Assembly (NCBI GenBank): GCA_905182995.1
Contig: CAJJDP010000074.1
Span: forward strand, 186,001 to 250,000
Source of the DNA: Paramecium octaurelia
Taxonomy: Eukaryota > Ciliophora > Oligohymenophorea > Peniculida > Parameciidae
Direction of reading: 5' to 3'
DNA length: 64,000 nucleotides
The position numbers and the translations under genes were made by a program. Shown here piece by piece: positions 62,466 to 64,000 of this stretch (position 1 is its first letter; the number at the start of each line of letters is the position of its first letter). A model generated the notes under the pieces. That model made no database searches, was not told the DNA's origin, and worked only from the letters and a program-made list of their open reading frames with translations.

Positions 62466-63698
62466 TCAATTTATTTTTGCAGTATTGTCTGGAGCATCAT
62501 TCTTTCTATCGCTTGGGGTTTCTGCAAGTTATTATTTAGATATATCTGGTATTTGATCCTTTTGCTATTGTTCTTTTGATTATTATTCAGGTTGAGGCTT
62601 AATTTGATCATATTTCTTTCTCTCATCCACCCATTTCACAAAGTAATTAGCTGATAATTGTCCCATAACAAGAGTTAACATAAATAAAACATTGATATGG
62701 ACTGTGAATTATGGGAAAAGTGCAAATGCAGGGCCAGGACAGAATCCACCTACTCCCCATCCAAATCCAAATATCATAGCTCCACATACGAGTTTCCAAT
62801 CTATGACATTATTGGTTGGAATTTCATATTTTTTATTCAAATATGGTTTCTCTTTGGCTCTAAAAGCAAAGAAATTAATGACTACTGGAGTGACCATCAC
62901 AAAAATGAGAGTAGCTAACAATATACACTATAATATTACGATCCCATCTTTCATTTATTGCTAGGAATCCAATAATTTTGCTTCTTTTCACCATACCAGA
63001 TATTGCCAAGCCTAATCCAAAAATAAATCCGACTACTGTTGCTATGGCTAAGTCAAGCATTAATTCCCTTTTCTTGACGAATTAAAATCCAGCCATAACG
63101 AGGATGATTACAAAACTTAAAACTAATGTTGTTATGGCACAAGCTTCATGATCATAATCAATTGGTTCTGGATGTTCCAACGGAACTTAAAATTAGCTTT
63201 ATATGAATACTAAAGTTTTCTTTAATTGAGGCGGTCAGCATCCCCATTCCCATAAAACAACAGACTGCAACAATTGATCTCGGAGCCAACCTTGGTAATC
63301 CACATACACCGTGGCCACTTGTGCATCCGTTGCCCATTTTAGTACCGAATCCCACACAAAATCCAGCTACGATTGCTCCTCCCCATCCGATTTAAGTTAG
63401 AACTGATAAGTCATCATAGGCATGAGTGCCTCCATCAATAATTGCTTTTTCTGTACTATAAAAATATAATTTATTCGTACCCAAATGCTAAGTAAAAAAT
63501 ACTTGAGGCCATTATCACGCCCATCATCAAGGAAACCTTCCAAAAAAATGATGGAAGGTCATAGGTGGCGATGCTGTATAAAATTCCACTGAATCCAGTC
63601 ACTCTGCCTTTTACTACGTAGTGGAGCGATGTAGCGATGCCTATAAGAGCACCACCAATGACTGCCAACCCGATATCTGTTCCATTCCAGAAAACCAT
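62466..63698 (-). CDS. YeeE/YedE-type sulfur-compound transporter
   Basis: 385 residues; three 25-nt introns. Two repeats of the YeeE/YedE (DUF395) module give about ten membrane segments. Conserved Gly/Cys motifs are complete: [20 protein letters not shown] in the first half and [19 protein letters not shown] in the second. In bacterial TsuA/YeeE these cysteines line the path for thiosulfate. A soluble Gln-rich tail of about 50 residues is extra. The family is mainly bacterial, but introns and TAA/TAG Gln codons show that this copy is fully adapted to the ciliate genome. Substrate is inferred from the family only. Confidence 0.88.
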
Positions 63699-63895
63699 TA
63701 ATATTTAGAGATTAATAAAAATTGTTCAAATCTTGTTTAATTAACTTATGTATTTATACTAAAATTTTAATTAAAATTTTTATACTCTTATTTAATATGT
63801 GATTATTTATAAAAATTGTCATAATATTAAATAATAACAATTGTCTTTATAATACATAAAGGAATTTCAATCTCATTCTAGTTAAAAAAATGTGT

Positions 63896-64000
63896 TCATT
63901 CTTTTATAGAGAACCTCTTAGATTTATTGTTAAATTCATTCAAATCATTGATTAGATATGTTAAATCATCTGATAACTACTTGCTCTAATGACTATCTCT
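63896..64000 (-). CDS. C-terminal fragment of a gene running off the window
   Basis: The last 34 codons of a minus-strand frame enter from the right edge and end at TGA (reverse of 63896–63898), finishing NKSKRFSIKE. Charged and helical, with Gln as TAG. Too little is present to name it. Confidence 0.5.

Noticed and set aside
62692-62964. Overlapping plus-strand frames of 73–90 codons
   Set aside because: They are antisense to the YeeE/YedE-type gene, whose motifs and introns are clear.
1-64000. tRNA or rRNA genes, CRISPR arrays, telomeres, transposons or virus-derived elements
   Set aside because: No cloverleaf with a GTTCGA-type T arm, no spaced direct repeats, no telomeric repeat, and no transposase, reverse transcriptase, integrase or capsid-like motif was seen on either strand.
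1-64000. Reading the many TAA/TAG codons as evidence of pseudogenes
   Set aside because: They occur throughout conserved domains at glutamine positions in dozens of genes, while TGA alone closes frames; this is the ciliate nuclear code.

Overview
The window is somatic (macronuclear) DNA of a ciliate, most likely a Paramecium. It is very AT-rich. Long conserved reading frames contain many TAA and TAG codons at glutamine positions and end only at TGA. Genes are interrupted by tiny GT–AG introns, nearly all 20–34 nt, and many neighbours are separated by only tens of bases. No telomere, rRNA, tRNA, CRISPR array, transposon or virus-derived element was recognised. All CDS coordinates run from start codon to TGA and include introns; they were placed by hand and may be off by a base or so.

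Layout. 553–7048: two minus-strand genes, a Rad5/HLTF-type SNF2 ATPase with a RING finger and a tubulin tyrosine ligase-like (TTLL) enzyme. 7811–13384: plus-strand Q-rich coiled-coil proteins and small proteins. 13313–16517: a minus-strand BAH–PHD protein and a TPR-like protein. 16719–19618: three plus-strand genes, one a two-TM hairpin protein. 19645–24534: a MAPK-like kinase, a divergent TPR-like gene and the splicing factor MFAP1. 24642–27314: an exact 1,336-bp direct duplication around a single N, almost certainly an unmerged contig overlap, covering the 5' part of a choline-transporter-like (SLC44) gene. 28286–32718: a cyclic-nucleotide-binding channel-like protein, a coiled-coil protein and a p24 cargo receptor. 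33198–37798: radial spoke protein 3 and a long coiled-coil protein. 38006–44907: a PPPDE–thioredoxin fusion, poly(A) polymerase, MYCBP, an APC4-like protein and LST8. 45797–51340: two tandem four-TM paralogues, an unknown gene, an EF-hand protein and a NOL9/GRC3-type polynucleotide kinase. 51587–57451: a Myb protein, CDP-diacylglycerol synthase, a WD40 protein with a katanin-p80-like tail and a bromodomain–NET protein. 59123–63698: a second Myb protein, tubulin cofactor B and a YeeE/YedE-type transporter. A minus-strand gene fragment runs off the right edge.

Functions are mostly ordinary eukaryotic housekeeping, with a clear microtubule/cilium component (TTLL, RSP3, TBCB, katanin-p80-like, MYCBP and several coiled-coil proteins). 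I saw no clustered operon-like system and no convincing new defence or mobile system. The most interesting points are the assembly duplication, a kinase with DLN in place of DFG, a channel-like protein without a recognisable selectivity filter, the PPPDE–thioredoxin fusion, extremely short intergenic spacing, and an in-frame TGA in otherwise coding-like sequence before the bromodomain gene.
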